Positions 1 through 7,950 of a DNA stretch of 43,141 nt are shown here, in pieces. The stretch lies in assembly GCA_036379455.1 (NCBI GenBank), contig DASVGQ010000127.1, positions 1-43,141 on the forward strand, given 5' to 3'. The stretch is from SCRT01 sp036379455. GTDB taxonomy: Bacteria > Pseudomonadota > Gammaproteobacteria > Nevskiales > Nevskiaceae. Position 1 is the stretch's first letter, and each line of letters starts with the position of its first letter. Under the pieces are notes generated by a model. The model was not told the DNA's origin. It saw only the letters and a program-made list of their open reading frames with translations, and searched no databases. The translations under genes and the position numbers were made by a program.

Positions 1-13
1 GCAACGCTTCGCG

Positions 14-43
14 TTGTCGGGTGCCCGAAGATGCGGTTATGCT
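14..43 (+). promoter_or_regulatory. possible sigma70 promoter of the tRNA-Arg gene
   Basis: A TTGTCG hexamer (14-19) and a TATGCT hexamer (38-43) are separated by 18 bases. This spacing and the position about 18 bases before the mature tRNA 5' end fit a housekeeping promoter. The match is moderate, and the window starts too close to judge upstream elements. Confidence 0.35.
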
Positions 44-61
44 GCCGCCCGTTGCGGTGAT

Positions 62-138
62 GCGCCCGTAGCTCAGCTGGATAGAGTACTGCCCTCCGAA
101 GGCAGGGGTCGTGGGTTCGAATCCCTCCGGGCGCGCCA
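62..138 (+). tRNA. tRNA-Arg, anticodon CCG
   Basis: The 77-base sequence folds as a full cloverleaf. The acceptor arm pairs GCGCCCG (62-68) with CGGGCGC (128-134), followed by discriminator G and an encoded CCA end (136-138). The anticodon stem CTGCC/GGCAG (89-93 and 101-105) closes a seven-base loop CTCCGAA whose anticodon CCG is at 96-98, so it reads the arginine codon CGG. The T loop carries GGTTCGAATCC. It stands alone, with no other tRNA nearby and no sign of an integrated element at its 3' end. Confidence 0.97.
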
Positions 139-218
139 GCAGGATTCCGGCTTCCGCATCGGCCTGCGCGCATCGGGAGAATCGCGGGGTCCGCACCTGG
201 GATTGGGGAGATGGTTGC

Positions 219-710
219 ATGAGAGATCTGTCGGACGCGGCCTTCGTCCGCCGTTTTTCGCGCGTAATGATGGGGCTCGGGGTGATCATCGCCGCGGCGC
301 TCATCACCGCGGCCGTCATGAGCATCGGCAGCGACCGGCACCCCGAGCTTGCCCAGGCGCAGCTGCTGCAGCGCCTCGCGCCCGTGGGTTCCGCGGCGAC
401 CAGCGCACAGGCCGTCGTCGTGGCCGTGGCTGACAAGGGCAGCCACTCGGCGCCGAAATCCGGCGAACAGATCGTCGAGCAGGTATGTGCCGCCTGCCAT
501 GGCTCGGGCATGCTGGGCGCGCCGAAGATCGGCGACAACGCCGCGTGGGAAGCGCGCTTCAAGAGTCAGGGAGGCCGGTCGGGTCTCCTGAAACACGCCA
601 TCGCCGGCCTCGGCAGCATGCCTCCGCGCGGCGGCGACAGCGGGCTGAGCGACGACGAGATGAAGGGCGCCATCGCCTACATGCTCTCCAAGTCCGGCAT
701 CTCGCAGTAA
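219..710 (+). CDS. membrane-anchored cytochrome c5-like monohaem protein
   Basis: This is a 163-residue c-type cytochrome, probably an electron carrier on the periplasmic face of the inner membrane. One hydrophobic segment at residues 18-35 looks like an uncleaved anchor, followed by a flexible Ala-rich linker. The haem site CAACH is at residues 90-94, and Met134 in the motif GSMPPRGG is the likely sixth ligand, the pattern of the cytochrome c5 family. The ATG at 219 is chosen because GGGGAG (205-210) lies eight bases upstream; the same frame is open further upstream through the tRNA, but that part does not look like protein. It sits alone between the tRNA and the HAD gene. Its redox partners are not shown by the sequence; the bc1 operon 9 kb away is one possibility. 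Confidence 0.88.
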   Translation: MRDLSDAAFVRRFSRVMMGLGVIIAAALITAAVMSIGSDRHPELAQAQLLQRLAPVGSAATSAQAVVVAVADKGSHSAPKSGEQIVEQVCAACHGSGMLGAPKIGDNAAWEARFKSQGGRSGLLKHAIAGLGSMPPRGGDSGLSDDEMKGAIAYMLSKSGISQ

Positions 711-838
711 GCCGGGTCGCACCGCTGACGTCCACGCCCCGGTACTCGGCTCCGCTCGCGCCCAGCTGCCCCACCGAACGCTCCCTGCATCCTCACGCCG
801 CTGCCGCGCCGCTGCATCCGCCGGGCGGCCGGCCTCGC

Positions 839-1630
839 GTGCTGCTCTTCGACTGGCACGCCACGCTCGTCGACACGATGGATGCCATGTACTTGGCCGT
901 GGACGACGTCTTTCCACGCCTCGCGGCGCTAGGCTTGCTGGACCGGATGGTCCCGCGCGAGCGCTCACGGTCGGTGGAAGACGCGCGCCTGGTCTCCTAT
1001 GTACGCGAGCACCACCGGCTGCATCCGAAGATCGCCGCGGAACGCAGGGTCTCGCGGACGGACATCTTCGAGCTGCTGTTCGGGGCGGACGCCGAAGCCA
1101 AGCAGCTCGCGCACCGCGAGTTCGATCACGCCTACGCGCGGCACTTTGGGGCCGTGAAGCCGCTGGAGCCGGACGCCCGCGGCTATCTCGAAGCCTTCCA
1201 TGCCCGTGGCCTGCGGCTGGGAGTGCTGTCGAACCGCGCGCGTACCTTCATGGCACACGAGGTCTACACGGTGGACGGCACCGGCTGGCACACGCTGTTC
1301 GACGTCATGGTGTGCGGCGATGACGTGCCGCGCCGCAAGCCGTGGCCGGACCAGATCTTCAAGGCCCTCGCAGAGCTCGGCGCGCCGGCGGACGCCACCT
1401 GCTGGTACGTCGGCGACAGCACCACCGACGTGGCCGCCGCCCGGCAGGCGGGGGTGACCGCCGTGTTCTACAACGGCGCCGGCTGGGACGGCCGCTGGAT
1501 CGACAAAATCTTCCCCGGGACCGTCCGCCATCCCTACCTACCGCACGCGGTCATCAGGAATCTCGCGGCGCTCGTGACGCTGGTCGATCGCTACCTCGCG
1601 CTCACGCCACCGACGGTTCCGGACAGCTGA
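839..1630 (+). CDS. HAD-superfamily hydrolase with DWHAT motif I
   Basis: A haloacid-dehalogenase-fold hydrolase of about 263 residues. Motif I is DWHATLVDT, motif II the Ser in LGVLSNR, motif III the Lys in RRKPWPD, and motif IV GDSTTD, with a helical cap between motifs I and II. The nucleophile Asp, Ser, Lys and the metal-binding Asp pair are present, but the second Asp of the usual DxDxT is His. Phosphonatases and haloacid dehalogenases also change this position, so this may mark a different chemistry; the substrate is unknown. The start is uncertain: GTG 839 puts motif I at the very N-terminus as in most HAD proteins, and there is no ATG after the preceding gene in this frame nor a clear ribosome-binding site. 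Stop at 1628-1630. Confidence 0.8.
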   Translation: MLLFDWHATLVDTMDAMYLAVDDVFPRLAALGLLDRMVPRERSRSVEDARLVSYVREHHRLHPKIAAERRVSRTDIFELLFGADAEAKQLAHREFDHAYARHFGAVKPLEPDARGYLEAFHARGLRLGVLSNRARTFMAHEVYTVDGTGWHTLFDVMVCGDDVPRRKPWPDQIFKALAELGAPADATCWYVGDSTTDVAAARQAGVTAVFYNGAGWDGRWIDKIFPGTVRHPYLPHAVIRNLAALVTLVDRYLALTPPTVPDS

Positions 1631-1654
1631 ACGACGCGCGCCTCGCGTCCCCGC

Positions 1655-3187
1655 TCACGCGGGGGCCGACGATCGGTCCAGCTCGCGGTAACGGACCGCC
1701 TCGGCGACGTGGACGCCGTCCACCGCCTCCGCGCCGGCGAGGTCGGCGATCGTGCGCGCGACGCGCAGCGTCCGGTGATAGGCGCGCGCCGAAAGCGCCA
1801 GCCGCTCGAGTGCGTTGCGCAGCAGCGCCGCGGCGCCTGCGGTGGGCCGCGCGTCACGCTCGAGCTCGGCCGAGCCGAGGCTGGCGTTGGGTTTTCCGGC
1901 ACGCGCGTGCTGCAGCGCGCGCGCCGCGACTACCCGCTGCCGCACCACAGCGCTGGACTCGCCGTCGCCCTGCCTTGCCGTCAGCGCCTCCCTTTCGATG
2001 CGCGGCACGAAGACCTGCAGGTCGATGCGGTCGAGGAACGGCCCCGACAGGCGCGCGCGGTACCGCGCTATCCGCTCCGGAGAGCAATGACACCGGCCGG
2101 AGCTGTCCCCGAGATAGCCGCAGGGGCAGGGGTTCATGGCCGCCACCAGCTGGAAGCGCGCAGGAAAATCAACCTGGCGCGCCGCCCGCGAAATCGTGAT
2201 CGTGCCGTTCTCCAACGGCTCGCGCAGGACCTCGAGCACCCGCCGGTCGAACTCCGGAAGCTCATCGAGGAACAGCACGCCGCGGTGCGCCAGCGTGATC
2301 TCTCCCGGACGCGGCACGGAGCCGCCGCCCACCAAGGCCACCGCCGACGCGGAATGGTGCGGGCTGCGGAACGGGCGCTCGCCCCAGTGCGACAGGTCGG
2401 GCTGCCCGCGGTCGATGGATGCGATCGCGGCGACTTCGATCGCCTCGGCTTCATTGAGCGGCGGCAGGATGCCGGGCAGACGAGTCGCCAGCATGCTCTT
2501 GCCGCTGCCCGGCGGACCAACCATCAGCAGCGAATGGCCGCCGGCGGCGGCGACTTCGAGGGCACGCCTCGCGTGCCGCTGGCCGCGCACATCCAAGAGA
2601 TCCGGGCCCTGCACGCGCTGAACCTGTGGCGGCGGAACCGCCGGCGCCGGCGGCAGCGGGCCCGCGTTCAGCGCCACGCCGAGCTCGGAAAGGCGCCGCG
2701 CGCCGTGGATCTCGAGCTCCCGCACGAGCCGGGCTTCCGCGACGTTCGCCGCAGGCACGAGCAGCCCGTGTCCGGCGCCCACGCAGCGCAGCGCCGTGGG
2801 CAGCACGCCGCGCACGGCCTGGACCTCGCCGCCGAGCGACAGCTCGCCGATCGCCTCCACCTGTGCCAGGCAGCCGTCCGGCACCTGGCGCGATGCCGCG
2901 AGGATGCCGAGCGCGATCGGCAGATCGAAGCGTCCGCCCTCCTTGGGGAGGTCGGCGGGCGCAAGGTTGACGGTGATGCGGCCATCCGGAAAGCGGTAGC
3001 CGGAGTTCACGATTGCCGCGCGCACCCGGTCGCGCGCCTCGCGCACCGCCGCCTCCGGCAGGCCGACGACGGACAGCGACGGCAGGCCGGACGCGACGTG
3101 CACTTCCACGCGGACGAGGTCGGCCTTCAGGCCGTTCTGCGCACGCGAGAGGACGGTCGCCAGACCCACGCCGGGCGCCGCCTTCAA
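1655..3187 (-). CDS. comM: ComM/YifB-family Mg-chelatase-like AAA+ ATPase
   Basis: ComM is a hexameric AAA+ helicase that drives branch migration when incoming single-stranded DNA is integrated during natural transformation; it acts in the cytoplasm. The 510-residue protein has the Lon-protease-like N-terminal domain (about 20-165, including GLPSLSVVGLP), Walker A GPPGSGKS (224-231), Walker B VLFLDE (304-309), the Cys cluster CPCGYLGDSSGRCHC (354-368) and the C-terminal Mg-chelatase domain, the full family length. The start codon is TTG (3187-3185), overlapping the ubiK stop as TTGA, so translation is probably coupled. ComM is widespread in bacteria not known to be competent, so this alone does not show competence; no other competence genes are in the window. 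Confidence 0.95.
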   Translation of the reverse strand: MKAAPGVGLATVLSRAQNGLKADLVRVEVHVASGLPSLSVVGLPEAAVREARDRVRAAIVNSGYRFPDGRITVNLAPADLPKEGGRFDLPIALGILAASRQVPDGCLAQVEAIGELSLGGEVQAVRGVLPTALRCVGAGHGLLVPAANVAEARLVRELEIHGARRLSELGVALNAGPLPPAPAVPPPQVQRVQGPDLLDVRGQRHARRALEVAAAGGHSLLMVGPPGSGKSMLATRLPGILPPLNEAEAIEVAAIASIDRGQPDLSHWGERPFRSPHHSASAVALVGGGSVPRPGEITLAHRGVLFLDELPEFDRRVLEVLREPLENGTITISRAARQVDFPARFQLVAAMNPCPCGYLGDSSGRCHCSPERIARYRARLSGPFLDRIDLQVFVPRIEREALTARQGDGESSAVVRQRVVAARALQHARAGKPNASLGSAELERDARPTAGAAALLRNALERLALSARAYHRTLRVARTIADLAGAEAVDGVHVAEAVRYRELDRSSAPA

Positions 3188-3450
3188 TCCGCCGGGGGGC
3201 GGGGTGCGCGCCGCGCCGCTTCCAGCGCCTCAAGCCGCCGCTCGAGCTGCGCCAGTCGCTCGTTGGCGTGCTCGAGCAGCTCGGCCTGCGCCTGGAAGCG
3301 CTCGCGGCCGACGAGATCGAGCTTCTCCAGGTTCGCCTGCAGCACGGCGCGGAAATTCCTCTCGAGCTCGCGCCGCAGGCCGCCCAGGCCCGGCGGCAGC
3401 ACCCGCGAAAGCGCGGCAGCTACTTCCTCCAGTCCTTCGCTGATCGCCAT
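3184..3450 (-). CDS. ubiK: ubiquinone biosynthesis accessory factor UbiK (BMFP family)
   Basis: An 88-residue coiled-coil protein. The UbiK/YqiC family helps the Ubi metabolon and binds UbiJ and lipid; it is needed for efficient aerobic ubiquinone synthesis. The sequence shows an amphipathic N-terminal helix, then a long heptad-rich C-terminal helix (about residues 45-82, motif RFQAQAELLEHANERLAQLE), the typical length and architecture. The ATG at 3450-3448 matches the family N-terminus; longer upstream frames are not supported. Its stop overlaps the TTG start of comM by four bases, so the two form an operon. The 163-base gap to the divergent P-II gene must hold both promoters. Confidence 0.88.
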   Translation of the reverse strand: MAISEGLEEVAAALSRVLPPGLGGLRRELERNFRAVLQANLEKLDLVGRERFQAQAELLEHANERLAQLERRLEALEAARRAPRPPAD

Positions 3451-3613
3451 CCGAACCCTCTTTCGTTTCGCCCGATGCACCGCGCTGCGGTCATGCCCGA
3501 GGGAGTGTAGACAGCCGTCCGCGAAGGTGTCGACGCGCGCGACCCGCGACAATGCTGCGCGCGCCGACGCGATGCTAAACTCGCGCGCAAACGGGAACGG
3601 TGCGGAGCGGCGC

Positions 3614-3952
3614 ATGAAGATGATCGTGGCCATCGTCAAACCCTTTCGTCTTGACGCGGTCCGTGAGGCGCTGGCCGACATCGGGATCCAGGGGATGACG
3701 GTGACGGAAGTGCGCGGCTTCGGGCGGCAGAAGGGGCACACCGAGCTGTACCGGGGCGCCGAGTACACCGTGGACCTGCTGCCCAAGCTGAAGCTCGAGG
3801 TGGCGCTCGGCGACGATCGCGTGGAGACCGCGATCGACGCGATCACGAAGGCCGCCAAGACCGGCCAGATCGGCGATGGCAAGATCTTCGTCTTCGATCT
3901 GGCGCAGGCCATCCGCATCCGCACGGGCGAAACCGGCGAGGTCGCCGTCTAG
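3614..3952 (+). CDS. glnK: nitrogen regulatory protein P-II (GlnK/GlnB type)
   Basis: P-II proteins are trimeric cytoplasmic sensors of 2-oxoglutarate, ATP/ADP and glutamine. They adjust glutamine synthetase and the NtrBC system, and block AmtB when present. The 112-residue protein has the family start MKMIVAIVKPFRLD, the T-loop with uridylylation site Tyr51 in GAEYTVDLLPK, and the B-loop TGQIGDGKIFV. The ATG at 3614 starts at the invariant N-terminus. A possible extended -10 (TG at 3573-3574, TAAACT at 3576-3581) precedes it; I see no sigma54 consensus in the 163-base divergent spacer. In pseudomonads the neighbourhood is comM-ubiK / glnK-amtB; here no amtB follows, so the choice between glnK and glnB is open. 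Confidence 0.93.
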   Translation: MKMIVAIVKPFRLDAVREALADIGIQGMTVTEVRGFGRQKGHTELYRGAEYTVDLLPKLKLEVALGDDRVETAIDAITKAAKTGQIGDGKIFVFDLAQAIRIRTGETGEVAV

Positions 3953-4074
3953 CACCTGCCGACGCCCGCGCGGCGCCCACGACTGACCACGCTCTCGCGC
4001 CGCCGTCCATCGTCTTCTGCGACATAGGTCGATCCGGGTCGCCGTCCCGCGGCATCGCGCCCCGCACAGGAACC

Positions 4075-5139
4075 ATGAATCCGACTCCCGAGGGTGCCTC
4101 CAACTGCCTGCTGTCCATCCGCCGCCTGAGCGTGCGGATGCGCCCTGACCGGCGTTCACCTTGGTCGGGGCACGAGCTGATCCAGGCCGTGGAGCTCTTC
4201 GACCTCGACGTCTGCGAGGGCGAATCGCTGATCGTCACCGGAGAGACGGGCACCGGCAAGACGGTGCTTGCGCGCACGCTCGCGGGGCTGCAGGTGCCGT
4301 CGGCCGGGAGCGTCCGCCTGGGCGGACAGGAGATGCCCGCGCATGGGCACGACGCCGCCACGCGCGCGTGGCAACAGCGCATCCAGCTCGTGGCCCAGTC
4401 GCCGCTCGCCGGCATCGCCGCACGCACCAAGGTACGCACCGTCCTCGAACGCCAGGCAAGGCACCTGCTGCCGCAGGCCGGCAACGACGAACGCCGCCGG
4501 CGCATCGCCGGCGTCATTCCCGAAGCCGGCCTCGTGGTGCAGGAGCTGGAACAGCGGCTCCACGAACTCTCGCCCCTGACGCAGTTCCGCCTTGCGCTCG
4601 CGCGTGCCCTCCTCAGTCGACCGCGCATCCTGATCTGCGATGCGCCGGGCGCCACGCTCGAGATCCCCGAGCAGAAGCAGGTGCTGGATCTGCTGGTGCG
4701 CCTGCGCCACCGCCACGGCATGGCGCTGGTCCTGACCGCGCTGGACGCGCGCCCGTGGCGCGGCGCGGTGGATCGCGTGGTGGTGATGTATCTGGGACGC
4801 ATCATGGAACAGGGCGGCCCGCAAGCGGTGTTCGACACGCCCGCCCATCCCTACACGCGTGCTTTGCTCGCCAGCCGCGTCCGCATCACGACCGACCGCC
4901 GCGGCGTGCGTCGCGCCGAGCTGCACGTTCCCGGCGACCCGCCCAACCCGGCGCATCCGCCGATCGGCTGCGTGTTCCACCCTCGCTGCCCGATCGTGGA
5001 CCCGGCCTGCCTGCGCGGCATTCCACCGCTGCGCCGTACCGGAAGCTCCCCGCATCATTACGCGGCCTGCCTGTTCGCCCCGCCGACGGATACCGACGCG
5101 GAGAGCCTGCCGACGCCGCCGCTGGCGGGGCACGACTAG
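4075..5139 (+). CDS. orphan OppF/DppF-like ABC ATPase with degenerate catalytic motifs
   Basis: A 354-residue protein of the oligopeptide-transporter ATPase family. Walker A GETGTGKT (56-63) and the Q-loop (Gln108 in VAQSP) are intact. The C-terminal peptide-transporter extension is present, with AHPYTRALL, PGDPPNP and Cys299, Cys305, Cys312 and Cys332, which may bind an Fe-S cluster or metal. The ABC signature is LSPLTQ (165-170) instead of LSGGQ. Walker B is ILICDA, so the catalytic Glu is Ala190. The D-loop is ATLE, and the H-loop His aligns with Leu223. ATP could be bound but probably not hydrolysed normally. There are no permease or binding-protein genes alongside. The frame is uninterrupted, so it does not look like a fresh pseudogene; it could be a regulatory NBD or the weak half of a heterodimer whose partner is elsewhere. 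Confidence 0.85.
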   Translation: MNPTPEGASNCLLSIRRLSVRMRPDRRSPWSGHELIQAVELFDLDVCEGESLIVTGETGTGKTVLARTLAGLQVPSAGSVRLGGQEMPAHGHDAATRAWQQRIQLVAQSPLAGIAARTKVRTVLERQARHLLPQAGNDERRRRIAGVIPEAGLVVQELEQRLHELSPLTQFRLALARALLSRPRILICDAPGATLEIPEQKQVLDLLVRLRHRHGMALVLTALDARPWRGAVDRVVVMYLGRIMEQGGPQAVFDTPAHPYTRALLASRVRITTDRRGVRRAELHVPGDPPNPAHPPIGCVFHPRCPIVDPACLRGIPPLRRTGSSPHHYAACLFAPPTDTDAESLPTPPLAGHD

Positions 5140-5220
5140 GCTCCGCGCACGTCTCCCAAGCTACCGCCACCGACCGCCGGGGTAGTCAGGCGCAGAGGAG
5201 ACACGACCGAGCGCGGCCGG

Positions 5221-6354
5221 TCAGGCCACCGCGTCCTGCGGATAGACGACGACCGGGCCGACGATGCGGAAGTCGACGGTGTCACCGACCGTGGGCAGGT
5301 GCAGCCCCGAGATGGAGGCGACGAAGCGCGAGTCCGCGTCGTCGCGCAGCGCCACGCGCGCGTCGTGGCCGTAGAAACTCAGGCCGTCGACCCGCGCGCG
5401 GCATGACTTGGATCCGGCTGCCGTGCCTTCCGCGCCCAGCTTCAGGTGGAACTGTTCCGGGCGCACCAGCACCTGCACCTGCCCCGATGTCTCCGTCGCG
5501 GGATGCCCCGGACGTCGCGCAACCGGCAGCTGGCCGAAGCGGCACTCGACCCGGTCGCCGGCCATGGTTCCGGGCACGAACACCGCGTCGCCGACGAAGC
5601 GCGCGACTTCCGGCGAAGCGGGGAAGCGGTACACGTCCTGCGGCGCGGCCACCTGCACGAGGTGTCCGCCCTGCAGCACGGCGACGCGATCACCGAGCGA
5701 CAAGGCCTCGTCCTGATCGTGCGTGACCAGCAGCGCGGTGGCGTGCACGCGTCGCAGAGAGGCAACCACCGCGGTGCGCGTGTCGGCACGCAGGCCGGCG
5801 TCGAGCGCCGAGAAGGGTTCGTCGAGCAGGACGACCGTCGGGTCCGGCGCCAGCGCACGAGCCAGCGCCACGCGCTGCTGCTGGCCGCCCGACAGCTCGC
5901 CCGGCATGCGGCTGGCAAAATCCGCCGGCAGCTCCATGAGCTCGAGCAGCCGGTGCACGCGCGCCAGCCGCTCGGCCCGCCGCGCGCGGCGCAGATGCCG
6001 CGGCAAGCCGAAGAGGATGTTCTGCGCGACGTCCAGGTGCGGGAACAGAGCGCCTTCTTGCGCCACGTAGCCGACCTTGCGGCGTTCCGGCGGCAGGTGC
6101 ACGTTTTCGTCGTCCGCCACCACGCGCCCATCGAGCTCGATGGTGCCGCAGTCCACCCGCTCGAAGCCGCAGATCAGGCGCAGCAGGGTCGTCTTGCCGC
6201 TGCCGGAAGCGCCGAGCACCGTGATGATCTCGCCGCGACGCACGTCGAGTTCGATCCCCGCCAGCACCGGCACGCGGTCGAAGCATTTGCACACGCCGTG
6301 TACCCGCAGGCCCGCCGTCGCAACCGTGTCCTGCATCGTCGCGCTATATGCCAT
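5221..6354 (-). CDS. fbpC: ferric iron ABC transporter ATP-binding protein FbpC
   Basis: The energising subunit of a periplasmic Fe3+ importer. The 377-residue protein has Walker A GASGSGKT (48-55), Q-loop VAQEGALFPHL, signature LSGGQQQR (154-161), Walker B VLLDEP (175-180) and H-loop His212, all intact. A C-terminal regulatory (TOBE-like) domain follows from about residue 250. It is the last gene of fbpA-fbpB-fbpC, with a six-base gap after fbpB. ATG 6354 has a purine-rich GAAGAAAG stretch just upstream; Met7 is an alternative start. It converges with the degenerate ABC ATPase across 81 bases. Spermidine/putrescine or sulfate ATPases are related, but the neighbours make iron the likely substrate. 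Confidence 0.92.
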   Translation of the reverse strand: MAYSATMQDTVATAGLRVHGVCKCFDRVPVLAGIELDVRRGEIITVLGASGSGKTTLLRLICGFERVDCGTIELDGRVVADDENVHLPPERRKVGYVAQEGALFPHLDVAQNILFGLPRHLRRARRAERLARVHRLLELMELPADFASRMPGELSGGQQQRVALARALAPDPTVVLLDEPFSALDAGLRADTRTAVVASLRRVHATALLVTHDQDEALSLGDRVAVLQGGHLVQVAAPQDVYRFPASPEVARFVGDAVFVPGTMAGDRVECRFGQLPVARRPGHPATETSGQVQVLVRPEQFHLKLGAEGTAAGSKSCRARVDGLSFYGHDARVALRDDADSRFVASISGLHLPTVGDTVDFRIVGPVVVYPQDAVA

Positions 6355-6360
6355 CTTTCT

Positions 6361-7950
6361 TCATTCCAGCCCGACCGGCGAACGGCCGAAGCGATTGGCC
6401 AGCATCCATGTCGCCACCATCGAGATCGCCACCAGGATCGCCGCATAGGGCGCGGCGGCGGCAAAGGCGAAGGTGGAGCTTTCCGCCCATACCTGCGTGG
6501 CGAGCGTGCTGGCGCCGGTCGGAACCAGCAGCAGCGTGCTCGTGAGCTCGGTGCACACGGAGATGAAAACCAGCGCCATGGCCGCGCCGACGCCGGGCGC
6601 CGCCAGCGGCAGGACGATGCGCCGCAGCACGGCGAGCGGCGAGCTGCCGAGCACGCGCGCGGACTGCTCCAGCCGGGCCGGGATCTGCGCCAGCGAGGCG
6701 CGCACGCTCACCACGGCGAGCGGCATGAATACCACGGCATAGCCGACGATCAGCAGGAAGGTCGTCTGGTAGAGCGGAAACAGCAGCCGCAGGCTGATCA
6801 TCACCAGCGCCAGCGCCACGACGATGCCCGGCATGCCGCGCGGCAGGAAGGTGGCGCGCTCCATGAGCTGCACGAATCGCTGGCGATAGCGCACGGACAG
6901 GTAGGCAATCGGCAGCGCCATGAAGGTCGTCGCCACGCCGGCCACCAGGCCATAGCCGAGCGAATGTGCGGTCGCCGCGAGCAGCTGCGGCAGCGCCGTG
7001 CTCGTCACGCTCACTGCCGCCACGTCACGCTGCGTCAGCCAGAAGACGATCGCGGCGAGGGGCACGACCAGCGTCACGGCACCGAGGCCGCCCATGGCCA
7101 GCAGCGCGAGCCAGCGCGCCCGGCCGAGCGCGTAGCGCACCGGCGGCCGACGCGCGCCGGAGCCGACGCGCGCGTAGCTGCGCCGCCCCCGCAGACGGGT
7201 CTCCAGAAACAGGAATAGCAGGCACAGCAGCAGCAGGATGGTCGCCAGCATGGCGCCCTGGTCCATGGAGAAACCCGCCGTGTACTCGGCGTAGATCTCG
7301 GTCGTGAAGGTGCGGAAGCGCAGCAGCGCGAAGGCGCCGAACTCCGCGAGCACGTGCAGGATCACCAGCAGGCAGCCGCCGAGCAGCGCCGGCCGCAGCT
7401 GCGGCAGCGTGACGCGGAAGAACACGCGCCACGGGCTGCAGCCCATGGTGCGCGCCGACTCCTCGAGCGCCGGGTCCACGCCGCGCAGCGCCGCCGCCAC
7501 CGGCAGGTAGACGAGCGGGTAGTACGAGGCGCTGACCACCAGCGCCGCGCCCGCCGCGCCCTCGAAGACGGTGCTGGTGGAAAGCCACGCATAGCTGGCG
7601 ATGAAGGCGGGAATGGCCAGCGGCAGCGGGACCGCCACCGACCAGAAGCGGCGCCCCGGCAGATCCGTGCGCTCGATCAACCACGCCGCGCCGGTGCCGA
7701 TCACGGCACATGCGGCGGTTGTCACCAGCGCTAGGCCGATCGTGTTGAGCAGCAGCTGCCCGACGATCGGCCGAAGCAGAAGATGCAGCGTGCGCGTGAG
7801 GCTGCCGCTGAGCGCCGCGTAGAGCGTCATCGCCAGCGGCGCGAGCACCGCCGCGCAGACCGCGGCGGCCACCAGCGTGATGGGCCAAGGCGGGAGCGGC
7901 AGGCGCGCGTGCGCCGGCCGCCCCAGCAGAGCCTGGCCCGTCGCGCTCAC
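6361..7950 (-). CDS. fbpB: ferric iron ABC transporter permease FbpB (fused double permease)
   Basis: The inner-membrane channel subunit of the Fe3+ importer. The 529-residue protein is a tandem of two binding-protein-dependent permease domains with about twelve membrane helices, as in SfuB/FbpB. Each half carries an EAA-type loop for contact with the ATPase: EESARTMGCSPWRVFFRVTL in the first half and EQSARVLGSSPLAVLRRIVL in the second. The GTG start (7950-7948) overlaps the fbpA stop as GTGA, so translation is probably coupled. Length and order match the three-gene fbp/afu/sfu operons. No truncation or frameshift is seen. Confidence 0.93.
   Translation of the reverse strand: MSATGQALLGRPAHARLPLPPWPITLVAAAVCAAVLAPLAMTLYAALSGSLTRTLHLLLRPIVGQLLLNTIGLALVTTAACAVIGTGAAWLIERTDLPGRRFWSVAVPLPLAIPAFIASYAWLSTSTVFEGAAGAALVVSASYYPLVYLPVAAALRGVDPALEESARTMGCSPWRVFFRVTLPQLRPALLGGCLLVILHVLAEFGAFALLRFRTFTTEIYAEYTAGFSMDQGAMLATILLLLCLLFLFLETRLRGRRSYARVGSGARRPPVRYALGRARWLALLAMGGLGAVTLVVPLAAIVFWLTQRDVAAVSVTSTALPQLLAATAHSLGYGLVAGVATTFMALPIAYLSVRYRQRFVQLMERATFLPRGMPGIVVALALVMISLRLLFPLYQTTFLLIVGYAVVFMPLAVVSVRASLAQIPARLEQSARVLGSSPLAVLRRIVLPLAAPGVGAAMALVFISVCTELTSTLLLVPTGASTLATQVWAESSTFAFAAAAPYAAILVAISMVATWMLANRFGRSPVGLE

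Noticed and set aside
485..838. N-terminal extension of the HAD gene starting at ATG 485
   Set aside because: It would overlap the cytochrome gene for 226 bases with meaningless Arg-rich sequence; HAD motif I normally lies at the N-terminus.
3451..3613. Sigma54 promoter for the P-II gene
   Set aside because: I looked for GG-N10-GC in a TGGCAC/TTGC context and found none; only a weak extended -10 is present.
1709..3952. A 747-codon plus-strand frame across comM and ubiK ending in the P-II gene
   Set aside because: Only its last 113 codons are real (P-II). The rest is antisense to comM and ubiK, Arg-rich and without domains.
5446..7218. A 590-codon plus-strand frame antisense to fbpC and fbpB
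   Set aside because: Composition is His/Arg/Gln-rich as expected for the complement of GC-rich genes; no motif or ribosome site.
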